Part shown: positions 15,179 through 21,782 of the stretch, piece by piece
Layout: every line of letters begins with the position of its first letter
Numbering within the stretch: the first letter of the stretch is position 1
Assembly: GCA_035319145.1 (NCBI GenBank)
Contig: DATHDH010000289.1
Coordinates: forward strand, 1 to 21,782
Origin: JAAYUK01 sp035319145
Lineage (GTDB): Bacteria > Nitrospirota > Thermodesulfovibrionia > Thermodesulfovibrionales > Dissulfurispiraceae
Direction of reading: 5' to 3'
Length of the DNA stretch: 21,782 nucleotides
Program-made: the position numbers and the translations under genes
The notes under the pieces: model-generated
The model's database searches: none
Seen by the model: the letters and a program-made list of their open reading frames with translations, nothing else
Told to the model about the DNA's origin: nothing

Positions 15179-16061
15179 GATTGCCGGGCGAAGGCTCTCC
15201 CTGTCGAATCTTGAAAAAGACCTCTATCCTTCCTATGGCTTCGCGAAGGCCGATATCATGGAATACTACAGTCGCATCGCAAAGTTCATGCTGCCACATT
15301 TAAAGGGTCGTGCCCTAACCTTGAAGCGTTATCCCGAAGGAGTCGCAAAGGATTTCTTCTTCGAGAAGCGCTGTCATTCGAGGCCGTCCTGGGTGAAGAC
15401 GGCTGAAATCCCCCAAAGTGACGGGACCCGGATGACAGTCTGTTTGGCCGATGATCTCGAGACGTTGATGTGGGCGGCGAACCTCGCATCTCTTGAGCTT
15501 CATGTCCCGCTGGCAAGGGCTTCCTCTTATGGTACGCCCGACTCCATGGTCTTCGACCTTGACCCCGGCGATCAGGCGAATATCCTGGATTGCGCCCGTG
15601 TTGCGCTGATCCTGCGGGATCTGCTCATTGAGATGCGCCTTGCAAGCTACGTCAAGACATCGGGGAAAAAAGGACTTCACGTGTATGTGCCGCTCAACCG
15701 GGAAGCGGCGACGTTTCAGGATACAAAACATTTTTCGAAGGCCACGGCAGAAATTTTGCAAAAGCATTATCCCGATCTGGTGACCGCGAAAATAGCAAAG
15801 GAGTATCGGAAACGTAGGGTTTTTATCAACTGGGCACAGAACGATGCAAAAAAGACCATGGTCTGCATATATTCCCTGCGAGCAGGGGAAAAACCGGTTG
15901 TCTCCTTTCCTCTTGCATGGGACGAACTCGAAGAATCGGCAGGGCTCGGCAATCCGGGAAAACTGATCATTCTATATGATGATGCGGTAAGCAGGGTCGA
16001 AAAAAGCGGCGACCTTTTTCGCGGAATGCTCACGAAACGGCAGCAACTGCCCTATTTATGA
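15159..16061 (+). CDS. ligD: Stand-alone LigD-type DNA repair polymerase (primase-polymerase domain)
   Basis: A 300-residue protein equal to the polymerase domain of LigD, which fills gaps and adds nucleotides at ends held by Ku. Catalytic Asp133 and Asp135 are in VFDLDPGD. The Lys/His segment KTSGKKGLHVYVPL is at 166-179. At the third metal site, where LigD polymerases have Asp in a (V/I)DWxQN motif, this protein has Asn224 (FINWAQN). That Asp is Asp227 in Mycobacterium and Asp759 in Pseudomonas. It starts with GTG at 15159, supported by AAGGA, and overlaps ku by 20 bases. It overlaps the next gene by ATGA. It is separate here, while most LigD are single fused proteins. Confidence 0.93.
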   Translation: MSRIIVEIAGRRLSLSNLEKDLYPSYGFAKADIMEYYSRIAKFMLPHLKGRALTLKRYPEGVAKDFFFEKRCHSRPSWVKTAEIPQSDGTRMTVCLADDLETLMWAANLASLELHVPLARASSYGTPDSMVFDLDPGDQANILDCARVALILRDLLIEMRLASYVKTSGKKGLHVYVPLNREAATFQDTKHFSKATAEILQKHYPDLVTAKIAKEYRKRRVFINWAQNDAKKTMVCIYSLRAGEKPVVSFPLAWDELEESAGLGNPGKLIILYDDAVSRVEKSGDLFRGMLTKRQQLPYL

Positions 16062-17647
16062 CGCCACTGAAGGAATACGCCAACCGGCGCAAATTCGGGC
16101 AGACCCCTGAACCGCAGCCGCAACGCGGTTCCGAGGAGCAGCATCTCGTCTTTGTTGTGCATAAGCATGCAGCGCGCAGGCTTCATTATGATCTGAGGCT
16201 TGAACTCGGCGGGGTGCTCAAGAGCTGGGCCGTTCCCAAAGGGCCCTCGATGGATCCCTCGATAAAAAGGCTGGCCGTTATGGTTGAAGACCATCCGCTT
16301 GATTATCGAGATTTCGAAGGGGTTATCCCTGAGGGTAATTACGGGGCGGGAAGCGTCATTATTTGGGACAGAGGTTTCTATCAACATCCTTCCGCCGGCG
16401 ACCGGAAGGCAAGCGAAAAACTCCTTCGTGATGGCTTGAGAAAAGGGGATATGAAGCTTGTGCTCGCGGGTGAGAAGCTTCGGGGTGAATTTGCACTCGT
16501 CAGGCTAGGCAGTGATGAAAAGTCATGGCTGCTGATGAAGAAGAAAGACCGATATGCCGGCACGACGAACATACTTAAGGAGCGCCGCTCGGTGATTTCG
16601 GGAGCGACGCTTGAGGAAACCCTGAGGTCTGAAGAAGGGAAAGGCTCCCGGCAAAAAATTGCACAGCACATCCGGCTCCGCGAGGCAATGGAAAGCGTAG
16701 TCCTGAGGAGTGCCGACCGCACCCCGATGCCGCATCGAATACATCCGATGCTTGCGACCGTCATACAAGGGCCGTTTAATCACCCAGACTGGGTCTTTGA
16801 AGTGAAATGGGACGGATACCGGGCGGTCGCTGAAATCCGGGATGGAGAGGTTGCCCTTTACTCCCGCAACCTGATATCGCTCAACAAGAAATTCCCCGTC
16901 ATCATCGACTCATTGCGAAAGTTCGGCTTTGAGGCGGTTTTGGACGGTGAGATCGTAGCGGTGGATAACGAGGGGCGCCCGAATTTCCAGATGCTCCAGA
17001 ATTTCCGCCAATCCGGGGAAGGGTATCTGCTCTATTATGTGTTTGACCTCGTGTACTTTCAGGGACACGACCTCACAAGCCTTCCTTTACTGAAAAGGAA
17101 AGGGCTCCTGCAGAAGATTCTCCCGTCGAACCCGCGAATAAGGTTCAGTGAGCATATAGTGAAAGATGGCGTGCCATTTTTTAATGCCGTCAGGGAGAAG
17201 GGGCTCGAAGGGATAGTCGCGAAATATTCACCGAGCCTATACGAAACAGGCAAGAGGAGCAGGCATTGGCTGAAGGTTAAGACATATCTCGCCCAGGAGG
17301 CCGTTATTGCAGGATTTACAGCACCGAGGAAGGGGCGGAAATATTTCGGTTCCCTTGTTCTCGGCGTATATGAAGGCGACAAACTCATTTATATTGGCCA
17401 TTCCGGCGGAGGCTTCGGCACAAAGGGACTCAAGGAACTATATGAAACAATGCAGCCGCGCATCAGGAATACATGCCCCTTCAAGCAAGAACCGCCGACA
17501 GATACCTCCGTCACATGGTTAAAACCGGAGCTTGTCTGCGAGGTCGCCCTTTCCGGTTGGACAGAGGAGGGTATTATGAGGCACCCGGTTTTCCTGAGGC
17601 TGCGTAATGACAAACCCGCCAGGGAAGTCATGCGCGAACGTTCATAG
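16058..17647 (+). CDS. ligD: LigD-type 3'-phosphoesterase and ATP-dependent DNA ligase
   Basis: A 529-residue two-domain enzyme. The 3'-phosphoesterase domain (about 1-160) has the metal and phosphate ligands His37, His43 and Asp45 in HKHAARRLHYDLRLEL, then His79 and Tyr83 in EDHPLDYRDFEG. It trims 3' ends. The ATP-dependent ligase domain (about 225-525) has nucleotidyl Lys250 in EVKWDGYR, then LDGEIVA (295-301), the EGIVAK segment (384-389) and WLKVK, followed by an OB fold. Together with the separate polymerase it makes a split LigD in the order Pol, PE, Lig. The ATGA overlap with the polymerase gene points to equal synthesis of the two. Confidence 0.95.
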   Translation: MTPLKEYANRRKFGQTPEPQPQRGSEEQHLVFVVHKHAARRLHYDLRLELGGVLKSWAVPKGPSMDPSIKRLAVMVEDHPLDYRDFEGVIPEGNYGAGSVIIWDRGFYQHPSAGDRKASEKLLRDGLRKGDMKLVLAGEKLRGEFALVRLGSDEKSWLLMKKKDRYAGTTNILKERRSVISGATLEETLRSEEGKGSRQKIAQHIRLREAMESVVLRSADRTPMPHRIHPMLATVIQGPFNHPDWVFEVKWDGYRAVAEIRDGEVALYSRNLISLNKKFPVIIDSLRKFGFEAVLDGEIVAVDNEGRPNFQMLQNFRQSGEGYLLYYVFDLVYFQGHDLTSLPLLKRKGLLQKILPSNPRIRFSEHIVKDGVPFFNAVREKGLEGIVAKYSPSLYETGKRSRHWLKVKTYLAQEAVIAGFTAPRKGRKYFGSLVLGVYEGDKLIYIGHSGGGFGTKGLKELYETMQPRIRNTCPFKQEPPTDTSVTWLKPELVCEVALSGWTEEGIMRHPVFLRLRNDKPAREVMRERS

Positions 17648-17665
17648 CGAAGCAGAGGGGACAGA

Positions 17666-18391
17666 ATGAAGATTTATGTTGGTACAAGCGGGTACAGCTA
17701 CAAGGAATGGAAGGGGACTTTCTACCCGGAACATATCTCTCCTAAAGATATGCTTCGCTTTTATGCCGAGCGCGTGAACGCAGTAGAAATCAATAATACC
17801 TTTTACCGAATGCCGACGAGACCCGTGCTCGCAACGTGGTCGGAACAGGTGCCGGATGATTTTGTCTTTGCGATCAAAGCGCCTCAGGTCATTACCCATC
17901 TGAAGCGGCTCAGGAACGTGGGCGAAGAGACCGCATATTTCTTCAGTACTCTGCCGGCGCTCGGCAATAAGCTCGGACCGGTTCTTTTCCAGTTCCCGCC
18001 CTCTTTTCGCGCGAATCATCCTTTATTAAAGGATTTTCTCGCGTTCATCCCCGGTAGTACACTCTGCGCATTCGACTTTCGCAATCCGACCTGGTTCGAG
18101 TCCGATATTCTCGAGCTTCTTCATGAAAAAGGCTGCAGTCTATGCCTGGAGGATACGGAAGAACAGCCTGTCGACGAGATTATCAGGACTGCTTCTTGGG
18201 GATATATTCGACTGCGCCGTTCCGGTTATGCGGATGCCGACCTGGCCAGCTGGATGGAAAAGATCCTCGTGCAAAAGTGGGACAAGGCGTTCATTTTCTT
18301 CAAACATGAGGGAGATTCCAAGGGTGCTGAGCTGGCAATGCACTTTCGGGAATTGACAGATGCAACAAGAAAGAGAATCAAACTACGTTGA
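17666..18391 (+). CDS. DUF72 (YecE-like) protein
   Basis: A 241-residue DUF72 protein with a TIM-barrel-like fold and no established reaction. Family features seen: VGTSGYSYKEWKGTFYP at the start (about 5-21), EINNTFYR (41-48), FAIKAP (68-73), LGPVLFQFPPSF (about 110-121), and the closing FFKHEG-like segment. GAGGGGA lies eight bases before the ATG. It is 18 bases after the ligase gene, so it is probably the last gene of the end-joining operon. DUF72 genes are sometimes found near DNA repair genes, but a role in repair here rests only on position. The next gene, on the other strand, ends 21 bases away. Confidence 0.9.
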   Translation: MKIYVGTSGYSYKEWKGTFYPEHISPKDMLRFYAERVNAVEINNTFYRMPTRPVLATWSEQVPDDFVFAIKAPQVITHLKRLRNVGEETAYFFSTLPALGNKLGPVLFQFPPSFRANHPLLKDFLAFIPGSTLCAFDFRNPTWFESDILELLHEKGCSLCLEDTEEQPVDEIIRTASWGYIRLRRSGYADADLASWMEKILVQKWDKAFIFFKHEGDSKGAELAMHFRELTDATRKRIKLR

Positions 18392-18412
18392 ACTTGCAGC
18401 CTCTCGGCGCAC

Positions 18413-19267
18413 TTACATCTTCACGACAAGCACCGGCCATCTGCTTGTCCTGATAACGTTTTCTGCTACACTCCCCATGAGCAGTCTTCTGAGCCCGGTG
18501 CGGCCGTGCGAGCCGAGAACAAGCGTTTCAATATTTCTTTCCTGTGCATAGGCGATAATGGTATCAGAAGTATGTCCCTCCCGAACCGCGACTTCCGTCG
18601 CAACGCCTTTCTGCTCTGCTGCTGCCCTGACACGCTCGAGATATACCTTCGCCTCTTGAATCATTTTTTCAACAACATCAAATGCTTCTCCGTATAGTTC
18701 ATCAGGGAGATCGACTGCCATTATGATATGCAGCCTTGCACCATATGCCTTAGCGAAATCGATAGCCTTTGCCTCAGCAACCTTGCTGAAACGCGAGCCG
18801 TCAGTCGCGACAAGGATGGCATTCCAGCCGAGGGTTGCAGCCGGCGGTACCACGAGCACATCCTTTTGGCTGTATCCGATGACGCGTGCCGTGACACTGC
18901 CGATAACCGCCTGCTGAAAATTCCCCTTGCCCGACCTCCCCATTACAATTACGTCGCAATTTTCAGCTTCAGCGAGATCGGCTATGCGCTCAAAGGGCTC
19001 TCCCTGTTCGCAGACCGTCTTAACGAGCGCCTTATGCCTTTGGGCGCAGGCAGTTGCTTCCCGCAGGGCCTTTTCGCAGGGTTCCCTGAGGGCTTTCGCA
19101 ACATTTCCGAACGCCGTCATGTCGAGATCACCCTCATAGGTTGGAACGACCGAGACTGCCGTGATCCAGCACTGTTCGCATCGCGCCAGCCTGAAGGATT
19201 CCTCAAGGGCATGAATGCTCGGCTCCGAATCGTCGACAGCGACCAGGATCTTCCGGTACTTACCCAT
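18413..19267 (-). CDS. Tandem universal stress protein (two UspA domains)
   Basis: A 284-residue protein with two UspA domains, about 3-142 and 146-284. Each has the nucleotide-binding GxxG-(9x)-GS/T pattern: GRSGKGNFQQAVIGS at about 110-124 and GSHGRTGLRRLLMGS at about 252-266. Both domains start with a strand and Asp (ILVAVDDS, ILVATDGS), which suggests ATP binding. Tandem Usp proteins are cytoplasmic and often raised under starvation or respiratory stress. It is the last gene of a minus-strand cluster, 11 bases after the TauE-type permease, and it converges with the DUF72 gene without a visible terminator. Confidence 0.93.
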   Translation of the reverse strand: MGKYRKILVAVDDSEPSIHALEESFRLARCEQCWITAVSVVPTYEGDLDMTAFGNVAKALREPCEKALREATACAQRHKALVKTVCEQGEPFERIADLAEAENCDVIVMGRSGKGNFQQAVIGSVTARVIGYSQKDVLVVPPAATLGWNAILVATDGSRFSKVAEAKAIDFAKAYGARLHIIMAVDLPDELYGEAFDVVEKMIQEAKVYLERVRAAAEQKGVATEVAVREGHTSDTIIAYAQERNIETLVLGSHGRTGLRRLLMGSVAENVIRTSRWPVLVVKM

Positions 19268-19278
19268 ATCAGTTGCCG

Positions 19279-20376
19279 TTACGCTTCAAGCGCGCTTTCC
19301 CGGAGCGTTTCCGCCGCAGTCTGTCTGCGATCTGCGCGGCGTCCGCTCCAGATGGAGACCAGAACGATTCCGGAGCCGATTGCAAGGGCGATCCCCATAA
19401 TTATGAAACTCACATTTTTCAAGAGAAGGGCGGTGGCGCCGTCGAGCGGAGCAATAACCTGCAACTGCGAAAGATATACCGGAATCATAAGTGAGCGGCT
19501 GAAAAGAACAATGACCATAATAACGCCCATGACCATCTTAATCGTAAACGGTTTCACATAGGTTGTCCCTATAGCTCCAAGCTGGATGCCGAATAGCGAT
19601 CCGGCGAGGATAATCATCGCAAGTCGGATATCAACCAGGCCATGGAGCGCAAACTTGAAGCTGCCGCCGAGTCCCATGACGAATGCTACAACAAGTTCGG
19701 TGGCTGACGCCATAAGACTCGGTGCTCCGAATACATAAATCATCGAAGGAACGCCGAGGAATCCGCCGACCGCGATCGTAGCCGCCATCATGCCGGTCAA
19801 AAACGCGAGCGGAGCTATAAAAATGATGGAGATCTTCGCATGAATGCTCTTGAAGTAGACCATGGTCCCCGGGATCTGAACCGATTGTACCCAGCGGGCC
19901 AGTTTTGTTACGGTTTCTTTGCTGTCCGCGAGCCCGGAACGGTATGTCTTCAGCGCGTCAACCAGCACGAATGTTCCGACAATACCAAGCACGAGGACAA
20001 ACGCCACACTGACGTAAAGGTTGGACCCTGCATCGCCGAACCGCTGTTTGATAGTCTCCTGCACACCGGCCCCGAGCAGAACGCCGAACTCGGCGAAAAT
20101 GCCGAAAATAATGCCGAGCTTCACATCGACCTGTCCGTATTTCGCCCGCTTGATCGCACCTACGAGGGCTTTGGGAAATTTATGGCACATGTTGCTGGCG
20201 ACCGCAACCAGCCCGGGCACTCCGATGCTCATCATTGCCGGCGTGAGAACAAACGCTCCTCCGGAACCGATAAAGCCGCTGACCAGACCTCCGACAAATC
20301 CGACTACGAAAAGATAGGCAATGTTGAGCGGATCGAGCGAGATGAAGTTTTGTGCTGCTGCCGCGATGTCGTGCAT
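19279..20376 (-). CDS. TauE/SafE family (TSUP) membrane permease
   Basis: A 365-residue inner-membrane protein with about eight hydrophobic segments in two related halves. The first half has the glycine-rich GGLVSGFIGSGGAF at about 30-43, the second GGFLGVPSMIYVFGAP at about 208-223. TSUP proteins move sulfite, sulfonates or other small anions; the substrate here is unknown. I take ATG 20376 as the start: GGGAGGGA lies seven bases upstream. The longer frame from 20511 is an overlap with the previous gene, whose TAA ends one base before this ATG. A basic cytoplasmic tail of about 30 residues ends the protein. Usp genes lie on both sides, so export is probably tied to stress. Confidence 0.88.
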   Translation of the reverse strand: MHDIAAAAQNFISLDPLNIAYLFVVGFVGGLVSGFIGSGGAFVLTPAMMSIGVPGLVAVASNMCHKFPKALVGAIKRAKYGQVDVKLGIIFGIFAEFGVLLGAGVQETIKQRFGDAGSNLYVSVAFVLVLGIVGTFVLVDALKTYRSGLADSKETVTKLARWVQSVQIPGTMVYFKSIHAKISIIFIAPLAFLTGMMAATIAVGGFLGVPSMIYVFGAPSLMASATELVVAFVMGLGGSFKFALHGLVDIRLAMIILAGSLFGIQLGAIGTTYVKPFTIKMVMGVIMVIVLFSRSLMIPVYLSQLQVIAPLDGATALLLKNVSFIIMGIALAIGSGIVLVSIWSGRRADRRQTAAETLRESALEA

Positions 20377-20377
20377 A

Positions 20378-20629
20378 TTACTGTCCCTCCCTTTTCTGCT
20401 TCGGATGCATGCCGAGAAAGCTCCAGAAATTGCCGGTGAAAGAACCGTGGACAAATGAGAATATGAATGCCGTAACAATCGGCAGAAGCGCATATTCCTC
20501 ACCCCTCGCAAATACGCCGGTGATCATTTCTTGATGCAAAAGCAAAATCATATACAGCACGAATGACAGGATGCCCATTACAGTCATTTTGATGCCGAAT
20601 GCCGTTTTTCGTTGTGCGGTATCAGCCAT
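20378..20629 (-). CDS. Small two-helix membrane protein
   Basis: An 83-residue protein with two hydrophobic helices, about 15-33 and 46-67, joined by a short acidic loop, and a basic C-terminus. The N-terminus is charged and cytoplasmic by the positive-inside rule, which would put both ends inside. No family is recognised. Its TAA ends one base before the ATG of the TauE/SafE permease, and it follows a Usp-like gene by 26 bases. This tight coupling suggests a partner subunit of the permease. Confidence 0.8.
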   Translation of the reverse strand: MADTAQRKTAFGIKMTVMGILSFVLYMILLLHQEMITGVFARGEEYALLPIVTAFIFSFVHGSFTGNFWSFLGMHPKQKREGQ

Positions 20630-20655
20630 GTCCGTATCCTCCGTATTGATTTATG

Positions 20656-21099
20656 CTATGAACCGACGACTACGAGCGGGCAATGAATGTCCTGCCACGG
20701 GGTTCCTTTTTCAGAGTCACAGCCCAATTTCAAGCGGTCATACGACTTTATGACGACATAGCGGATATCGCTGTTGCTGTCCACCAGATCGACGACCGCC
20801 TGCTTCAAGCAGCCATCCACGACGCGAACCGAGTAGAGCACTGCTTCGGCATCGAGGCGGTTCTTGAAGCTTTCAAGTGCCAGCAGGGCCTTCTTCGGGC
20901 AGAGTATTTCGAGTTCGGTGTTCATGCGTTTGCAGAAGGTGATGGCATACTTCAGGGCCTCTGCCTTGACATCCTGACCGGTAAAGACCAGCAAGGCCTT
21001 TTCGTGGCGATCCATCAGTTCCCGCGCCGTCTGTATTTCACCTTCTTCAGCGAATGCGATAGCTGAGAAAATATCTTCCAGCTTCTGTGAGAAATCCAT
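20656..21099 (-). CDS. Usp-like small cytoplasmic protein
   Basis: A 147-residue protein, first gene of the cluster. Residues about 1-30 are helical. From about 35 on it has strand-helix units that resemble a UspA-type fold (KALLVFTGQDVKAEALKYAI, then LEILC, YVVIKSY and a final PLVVVGS). The ATP-binding GxxG-9x-GS motif of true Usp is not seen. I therefore call it Usp-like with caution. AAGGAGGG lies about seven bases before ATG 21099. It precedes the small membrane protein and the permease and may be a regulatory subunit of that transport unit. Confidence 0.75.
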   Translation of the reverse strand: MDFSQKLEDIFSAIAFAEEGEIQTARELMDRHEKALLVFTGQDVKAEALKYAITFCKRMNTELEILCPKKALLALESFKNRLDAEAVLYSVRVVDGCLKQAVVDLVDSNSDIRYVVIKSYDRLKLGCDSEKGTPWQDIHCPLVVVGS

Positions 21100-21432
21100 G
21101 TGTTCCCTCCTTATAGGCTTTGTTCTTTTCTTTAAGTCAGGAATCGTGCCAGTGGCCGTGAAGCTAAAAAACGTAAAAATATCAACTTGTTAGTAATAAG
21201 ACCTGCACAAGCTGTAACAATAGGGTTGATGCAAAATGCAACAAGATTGCCCCTGACTGACGGAATTGTCCAGGCGACTCTTCGAGACCAATGAGCACAA
21301 CAGGCTGATTTTTAAGCATTTATACCCGTAAAATGCGCGGGGTGCCGAGACTGCGGCGGGAAGCAGGGCCGATGTTGCAGCGCAAATAGCAAATGTTGCA
21401 AATTGCAATAGAAGGGAGTATGATTTGAAAGA
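21100..21432. promoter_or_regulatory. Divergent intergenic region with a cluster of inverted repeats
   Basis: 333 bases between the Usp-like gene and the sensor gene, with no coding frame I can support. It holds GTTG-N10-CAAC around TGCAAAATGCA (21225-21242), GCATTT-N9-AAATGC (21316-21336), TTGC-N3-GCAA (21375-21385) and TTGC-N5-GCAA (21396-21408). The centres of the last two are 22 bases apart, about two helix turns. These could be operator sites for one regulator. No clear -35/-10 pair for the sensor was found. Confidence 0.4.
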
Positions 21433-21782
21433 ATGGGCTATAAACCGAGCATCAGGCAAAAAATTTCGTTCGGCTACTATGCGGGGGTGGCGGTCATCTT
21501 TGCATTGTTTCTTTTTACGCTGACCGAGCTGTCGGTGATCGAAAAGAAGATCATGTTTGCCGATGTTATTGCGGATTTGTTCGAGACAACGCTCGAAATG
21601 CGAAGGTATGAAAAGAACTTCTTTCTCTATGCCCAGCGTGAAGACTATGATGAGGCGATGCGCTATGTTGTCCGCGCAGACGAAATCCTGACGACGCATC
21701 GCGCGGAATACGAGGCCCTCCTTGTTTCATCCGATGTGGTACGGCTCCAGCAGGATCTTCGGGATTACCGGGCGGTTCTTCA
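21433..21782 (+). CDS. N-terminus of a membrane-bound sensor (histidine kinase or chemoreceptor type), cut by window edge
   Basis: The frame is open from ATG 21433 to the right edge, 116 residues. A basic start and one hydrophobic helix at about 12-31 are followed by a long helical region outside the membrane. This holds LEMRRYEKNFFLY at about 54-66, a pattern met in the helical ligand-binding domain (HBM-like) of bacterial sensor kinases and chemoreceptors. No kinase or signalling domain is in view, so the class is open. GGGAG lies about 14 bases upstream, which is rather far for a ribosome binding site; an in-frame TGA at 21421 rules out a longer start. Confidence 0.75.
   Translation, partial: MGYKPSIRQKISFGYYAGVAVIFALFLFTLTELSVIEKKIMFADVIADLFETTLEMRRYEKNFFLYAQREDYDEAMRYVVRADEILTTHRAEYEALLVSSDVVRLQQDLRDYRAVL

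Noticed and set aside
20377..20511. N-terminal extension of the TauE/SafE permease
   Set aside because: It overlaps the small membrane protein gene in another frame; ATG 20376 has GGGAGGGA.
21136..21151. Sigma-54-like TGGCACG on the minus strand before the Usp-like gene
   Set aside because: The -24 half is good and the distance fits, but the -12 half reads TGAC in place of TTGC, so the needed GC is missing.
21190..21699. 169-codon minus-strand frame
   Set aside because: It is the reverse of the sensor gene and the intergenic region; the plus frame has a membrane helix and a sensor-type motif.

Overview
The window is about 22 kb of chromosomal DNA from a moderately GC-rich, Gram-negative-type bacterium. 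It is densely coded, with short operons on both strands. Lipoprotein signals, an HtrA/Hsp20 periplasm and heat-shock block, a Bpt-type leucyltransferase, a TauE/Usp cluster and a NuoF-GltD-type oxidoreductase together would suit Nitrospirota or Desulfobacterota. The sequence alone does not fix the phylum. I saw no rRNA, tRNA, CRISPR array, insertion sequence or phage genes.

Layout. (1) 1-2415, minus: a HAD phosphatase followed two bases later by a large Fe-S/FAD oxidoreductase that runs off the left edge. (2) 2530-4461, plus: pyrE, a cysteine-cluster protein and a four-repeat TPR protein. (3) 4462-7344: a structured dispersed repeat, a TTGACA promoter with a perfect CIRCE operator, the decayed tail of an hsp20 gene, an intact hsp20, a hairpin, htrA, a strong terminator, and a second copy of the repeat. 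(4) 7345-9757, minus: a YkgJ-type protein, hydroxypyruvate isomerase and tartronate-semialdehyde reductase. (5) 9819-10250, plus: a small helical protein with a histone-H1-like Lys/Ala tail. (6) 10383-13321, minus: a lipoprotein with a bpt-like transferase, a YchJ protein, and an AI-2E-type permease. (7) 13553-18391, plus: a non-homologous end-joining operon with two different Ku genes, a stand-alone LigD-type polymerase, a phosphoesterase-ligase and a DUF72 protein. (8) 18413-21099, minus: a Usp-like protein, a small two-helix membrane protein, a TauE/SafE permease and a tandem Usp. (9) 21433-21782, plus: the start of a membrane sensor.

How they work together. The strongest system is the end-joining operon. 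Its genes touch or overlap (TAA/ATG, 20-bp overlap, ATGA). Its order, polymerase then phosphoesterase-ligase, matches the domain order of mycobacterial LigD split into two proteins. The polymerase has Asn where well-studied LigD polymerases have their third catalytic Asp, and the two Ku proteins are clearly different, so a heterodimer is possible. The hsp20/htrA block is a protein quality-control unit with HrcA-type control. The hyi-garR pair interconverts hydroxypyruvate, tartronate semialdehyde and glycerate. The TauE/Usp cluster looks like an anion exporter tied to stress proteins. The most unusual non-coding signal is the pair of about 80-118 bp repeats flanking the hsp20-htrA block.
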